The position numbers and the translations under genes were made by a program. Below are positions 6,259 through 9,202 of a stretch of DNA of 9,202 bases, piece by piece (position 1 is the first letter of the stretch; each line of letters starts with the position of its first letter). This DNA is from Nitrospinota bacterium (GTDB lineage: Bacteria > Tectomicrobia > Entotheonellia > J063): contig RFHZ01000749.1 in NCBI GenBank assembly GCA_003696125.1, positions 1 to 9,202 of the forward strand, given 5' to 3'. The notes under the pieces are model-generated. The model did no database searches and had not been told where the DNA came from. It saw only the letters and a list, made by a program, of their open reading frames with translations.

Positions 6259-7562
6259 AAATCGTGCTTATTGGCAAGACCCCGTACGGATTTCCGGAAG
6301 AGAATCAGCGCAGCTATCTTGCCGGTCATTCGCTCGGCTTTACCGATCCGTTTATTAAATACGCCTTGCGAAAGGGACATCAGGTCACCTTAATCACTCC
6401 CCGCGTGGTCTCCACCGAGGAGTGCACCTCCCCCATGCCGATCGTCTTCCCCCCCACATCAGACCGCTTCCATCATCTCTGGATCTTTCCCCGTGATCTT
6501 CCCAAAGTCCCTTTCCCCTTTACCTCTCTGGATACGGAAGCGGCCATTCTACAAGCCTCTCGACTGATGGGAGGGATCGATATCGTCATGTCGATCTATG
6601 TTTTCCCCTGGATCTTACCGGTCAATCATCTCAAGCGAGCGCTCGGGTATAGATCGATAGCCTTTATCCGGGGGACGGATGGTATTAACGGGCTCAATCC
6701 TGCCTCGGTCTACCGCAAGCTCTACGGTCCTCTCTGGGAAGAGATGACCCGGGTGTTTACCCTTGCCCTCCAGGAGTCGGACAGGATTTATGTCCTCTCC
6801 CGCTGGTTACGCGCCTATGTCCAGCGGTTTGGGGTGCAGGTCTCTGGGGTGCTGCCCACGCCTCCCTTCCCCATGCTCCCGGAGTATCTGACATACAAGG
6901 CAGAGAGTGTAGAGCTCAAGCGCATGCTGGTTTCTCAACCGGTCCTGCGGGATACGATGCGTAGCGTCGATCTCACCAAGAAATGGGTCATCTACTTTGG
7001 CCGCTTTCACCGGGATAAGAGTGTGCACCTGCTCATCGAAGCGATCAAACATGTCCGGCATGCTTCAGAATTGACCTTTATTCTGGCCGGAGCAGGACCA
7101 GAGGAGGAGGCGCTACGCAAACTGGCAGAAAAGCTCCAGATCCCGGATCTGCATTTCTGTTTCATCCCTCCGCACCTCATTCCCCTCTTCTGTCGTGCTG
7201 CCACCCTCATGGTGCATCCTGCTATCCCACGGGAGGAGTTCGTGGAGGCGCTGTCCAACAGTTGTGTCAACGCTTCTGCAGCCGGTTGTCCGATCATCTT
7301 GCCCCACAGCCGTACCATTGATTGCGGGGGAGCAGAGGAGACCGTGGGGCCTCTGAATCTCCGCTACCTGACCTTTGCCCCTTCCAGCGATGAACAGCAG
7401 ATGCACCGGGAGATCGCAGCTAAAATCGATTTTCTGGTGAGCCACTCTGCCCTCCGGCAGGAGATCCGCCAGCAGAATGTCCTTTTTGCCCGCCAGTTTT
7501 CTCAGGAGGCGATCTTTACCGCTCTGGAAAGAGAAATGGAGTGCCTGCTCACGGAGAGTTGA
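6255..7562 (+). CDS. Glycosyltransferase family 4 with an altered EX7E motif
   Basis: Predicted GT4-type glycosyltransferase, 435 residues, starting at a GTG that overlaps the methyltransferase stop (GTGA), with GAGAGGG six bases upstream. The N-terminal domain begins MKIVLIGKTPYGFP and includes AFIRGTDG (136-143). The donor domain has YFGRFHRDKSVH (247-258; R250 and K255 contact the diphosphate), LAGAGPEEEALR (277-288) and the region EALSNSCVN (331-339) followed by ASAAGCPII. Here the second Glu of the usual EX7E is Asn (N339), so the donor-ribose contact differs from the standard. It is about 50-70 residues longer than compact GT4 enzymes, with extra sequence around 200-245. It ends the second operon and faces a minus-strand gene 54 bases away. 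Confidence 0.83.
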   Translation: MKIVLIGKTPYGFPEENQRSYLAGHSLGFTDPFIKYALRKGHQVTLITPRVVSTEECTSPMPIVFPPTSDRFHHLWIFPRDLPKVPFPFTSLDTEAAILQASRLMGGIDIVMSIYVFPWILPVNHLKRALGYRSIAFIRGTDGINGLNPASVYRKLYGPLWEEMTRVFTLALQESDRIYVLSRWLRAYVQRFGVQVSGVLPTPPFPMLPEYLTYKAESVELKRMLVSQPVLRDTMRSVDLTKKWVIYFGRFHRDKSVHLLIEAIKHVRHASELTFILAGAGPEEEALRKLAEKLQIPDLHFCFIPPHLIPLFCRAATLMVHPAIPREEFVEALSNSCVNASAAGCPIILPHSRTIDCGGAEETVGPLNLRYLTFAPSSDEQQMHREIAAKIDFLVSHSALRQEIRQQNVLFARQFSQEAIFTALEREMECLLTES

Positions 7563-7586
7563 AGGGGACTTTGCCCCGTATTTCCC

Positions 7587-7610
7587 CCTGCAGGGAGTTT
7601 GTTCTGCAGG
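7587..7610. terminator. Candidate hairpin between converging genes
   Basis: CCTGCAG (7587-7593) and CTGCAGG (7604-7610) form a perfect 7-bp inverted repeat with a 10-base loop, in the 54-base gap between two converging genes. A shorter GGGG/CCCC pair lies at 7564-7577. There is no U-run on either strand, so this is not a classic intrinsic terminator, but the position fits a shared transcription end. Confidence 0.3.
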
Positions 7611-7616
7611 TGGAGC

Positions 7617-8744
7617 CTAAACCTGGTTGGTCGCGTCTATTGCCGGGGTCAGGGGAATGACAAATACCCGGCTACAGGAGGGGATGTTCGCCTTGATGGC
7701 TTCCTCGATCTGTTGATGGCTCTGGTTGAGCTCTTCTGGACTCAGGGCCGGGCTCAGCTGGAGTTGGACCAGGACGGCTTTTTGGTGAAAGGCCAGGGGG
7801 AGGAGGTGGAGGGAAAAGACCTCCTGCACATGAGGAGACTGCTTGAGGAGCCGGTAGCACGCCTGGTATGTGGAAGCTGTGACCTCTGATTGCACAAAGG
7901 AGGAGAGATAGTCTCGGGTAATTTTTATTCCCAGGCCGGCGAGGAAGCCGCATCCCAGCAGTGCTGTGCCCAGATCGAAGAGAGGGGTACCGGTGAGGGC
8001 AGAGAGGAGGGTCCCCAGGGTCCCGAGGCCGGTGTTACCCAGGGCCATCACAGGGGGAAAGGCCAGGGCCATCACATGTGATCGGGAGGGGAGAGAGGAG
8101 GAGAGCGGTTTCAGCTCCCGTCGTATAAGCAGGAGCAAGGCGAGATACCCTGTCCCCATCAGGAGGAGGCCGGTGGAAAGGGCGGGCAGGGAGTGGAGAG
8201 GAACGGGGTGGAGGAGACCGTATATCACCCGCACAAGGACTACGGTCAGGTTGATGCTAAGCAGCGCAATCGACCCGGCTAAGAGCCAGAAGCATTGCCT
8301 CCGCCTACGATTCCAGGCCAGCGGGGTCTGGGGCAGGCGCACCACGGTGTAAAAGCGTTTAATGGTAAAAAGCGAAACCCCTCCCAGACTGAGGGCAAAG
8401 AGTCCCAGGGCAAAGAGGGTGGCACTGTGGGTAAAGAGACCCAGGGATATGCCGCCACTGGCCAGAAGGAGGTTTCCCAAAGTGCTGAACACCATCAGGA
8501 ATCCTTCCCCCTGCAGGTATTGGGTTTTCAGGGCGAGTATCTTTGCGTATTCGCGGGGATAGCGGGTACGGAGGTAGTCCAGAATCCGTCGTGCCGTCTT
8601 GCTTTCAGAGGAGAGGAGGAGCAGTCCGAGCACAAGGAAGAGGAAGCCTTGCAAGATGGGGAGGAAGATTCCCACGATACCCAACAGGATAAACGTCCAC
8701 CCCATAACCAGCTTTACCACTTTTTTAACCAAGGCACTGTTCAT
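7617..8744 (-). CDS. PGPGW-type membrane hairpin fused to a CDF-like domain
   Basis: Multi-pass inner-membrane protein, 375 residues. Residues 10-46 form a membrane hairpin with GW (15-16), LPILQG (28-33) and GLLLLSSE (40-47), followed by ARRILDYLRTRYP (51-63). This is the pattern of PGPGW/DUF454-like proteins. Further membrane segments lie at about 84-105, 107-126, 152-177, 187-207, 227-250 and 256-276. The C-terminal cytoplasmic part (285-365, RLLKQSPHVQEVFSLHLLPL and a closing RVFVIPL) looks like the dimerisation domain of cation diffusion facilitators. The Asp/His pairs that bind metal in real CDF transporters are not seen in the second and fifth CDF helices, where small residues occur instead, so it is probably not a working zinc or iron pump. 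AAAGGGG lies just upstream of the ATG. Function unknown. Confidence 0.65.
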   Translation of the reverse strand: MNSALVKKVVKLVMGWTFILLGIVGIFLPILQGFLFLVLGLLLLSSESKTARRILDYLRTRYPREYAKILALKTQYLQGEGFLMVFSTLGNLLLASGGISLGLFTHSATLFALGLFALSLGGVSLFTIKRFYTVVRLPQTPLAWNRRRRQCFWLLAGSIALLSINLTVVLVRVIYGLLHPVPLHSLPALSTGLLLMGTGYLALLLLIRRELKPLSSSLPSRSHVMALAFPPVMALGNTGLGTLGTLLSALTGTPLFDLGTALLGCGFLAGLGIKITRDYLSSFVQSEVTASTYQACYRLLKQSPHVQEVFSLHLLPLAFHQKAVLVQLQLSPALSPEELNQSHQQIEEAIKANIPSCSRVFVIPLTPAIDATNQV

Positions 8745-8859
8745 GTTACCCCTTTCCGCATGTTCTCCTCTCCTTGTCTCCTCTTTTTACCGCTCTTACA
8801 GCCTGGAGGGGGTTGGCGAAAGGTTCTCCTTCTCCTGAGCAGTATAACCTGATACCCGT

Positions 8860-8887
8860 ATTATAACGTATGGCAGAGAAAAGTGAA
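8860..8887 (-). promoter_or_regulatory. Sigma70-type promoter for the membrane protein
   Basis: Read on the minus strand, TTCACT (8887-8882, 4 of 6 to the -35 consensus) is followed after 16 bases by a perfect TATAAT (8865-8860). Transcription would start near 8853 and leave a leader of about 110 bases before the ATG at 8744. The remaining spacer, 8888-8991, shows nothing recognisable. Confidence 0.5.
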
Positions 8888-8991
8888 ACCGCTTAGACAG
8901 CTCCAAAGTAGCGAAGAAGCTGCAAATACGCGGGTCGAGATAGATGCTGCTCCTTCCCATTGTCCCTGACCGATGATCCGGAGGAGTTGGC

Positions 8992-9202
8992 TTACGGACG
9001 GTGTTGGGTGAGGAGCTGGCGGTGGTAGAGCTTCCGTAAGGCTTCAAAGGTCTGGATGTATTCCGGGGTCCGGTAGTCTGGATAGGTCCATTCCCAGCAG
9101 CGGTAGTGTTTGGCAACATAACGAAGGGTGACTTCGGCGTATATCCCTTTGCCCAGATAGATACGATGCTGGCGATCCTTGGTGGTGGCCAGCACCACCT
9201 TA
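8992..9202 (-). CDS. DUF4416 family protein, C-terminal part
   Basis: Only the last 70 or so residues are in the window. The frame is open to the right edge (an AAG codon precedes the GTG at 9198), so the gene begins outside. The sequence has the conserved end of DUF4416: VLATTKDRQHRIYLG, then GIYAEVTLRY and WEWTYPDYRTPEYI, followed by a basic tail. The function of this family is not established. It is on the same strand as the membrane-protein gene, but 247 bases and a promoter lie between them, so they need not be one operon. Confidence 0.75.
   Translation of the reverse strand, partial: KVVLATTKDRQHRIYLGKGIYAEVTLRYVAKHYRCWEWTYPDYRTPEYIQTFEALRKLYHRQLLTQHRP

Noticed and set aside
8295-8852. 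185-codon plus-strand frame across the membrane-protein gene
   Set aside because: Antisense to a protein with clear membrane segments and its own promoter and ribosome site. The peptide is Gln/Glu/Gly-rich as expected for the reverse of a Leu-rich gene.
8796-9119. 107-codon minus-strand frame overlapping the DUF4416 end
   Set aside because: It overlaps the well-supported DUF4416 frame and the membrane-protein promoter, and the peptide looks like low-complexity out-of-frame sequence.

Overview
The window is bacterial chromosome: tightly packed genes, ATGA/GTGA-type stop-start overlaps, Shine-Dalgarno sites, no introns and a moderately GC-rich base composition judged by eye. The host phylum cannot be fixed from this sequence. 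The DUF4416 fragment at the right end and the PGPGW-like membrane protein are, from memory, families common in Desulfobacterota, Nitrospirota and similar groups, but this is only a hint. No tRNA, rRNA, CRISPR array or intact transposase was seen.

Layout. Positions 11-7562 hold seven main plus-strand genes that look like part of a surface-glycan or glycoconjugate locus. A small SAM methyltransferase (11-586) comes first. A 361-base gap follows, holding a good sigma70-type promoter, an operator-like dyad and two hairpins. Next is a three-gene operon: a MurG-like glycosyltransferase (948-2075), a NodB-type polysaccharide deacetylase (2066-2755) and a circularly permuted ATP-grasp ligase (2757-4181). 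A second gap of 311 bases carries a 73-bp palindrome built of 9-bp units. The second operon has a GT4 glycosyltransferase (4493-5581), a SAM methyltransferase (5578-6258) and another GT4 glycosyltransferase (6255-7562). The cluster probably extends to the left of the window.

The right end is on the minus strand and converges on the cluster. It holds a multi-pass membrane protein that appears to join a PGPGW-type hairpin to a cation-diffusion-facilitator-like body with lost metal ligands (7617-8744), its promoter (8860-8887), and the 3' part of a DUF4416 gene running off the edge (8992-9202).

How the genes may work together (inference). Three glycosyltransferases would assemble sugars, and the methyltransferases would decorate or cap them. 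The deacetylase would free an amine on an N-acetyl sugar. The ATP-grasp ligase, whose gene starts one base after the deacetylase stop, could then form an amide on that amine. This deacetylase-ligase pairing inside a glycan locus is the most interesting candidate for an undescribed pathway. The substrate cannot be read from the sequence.
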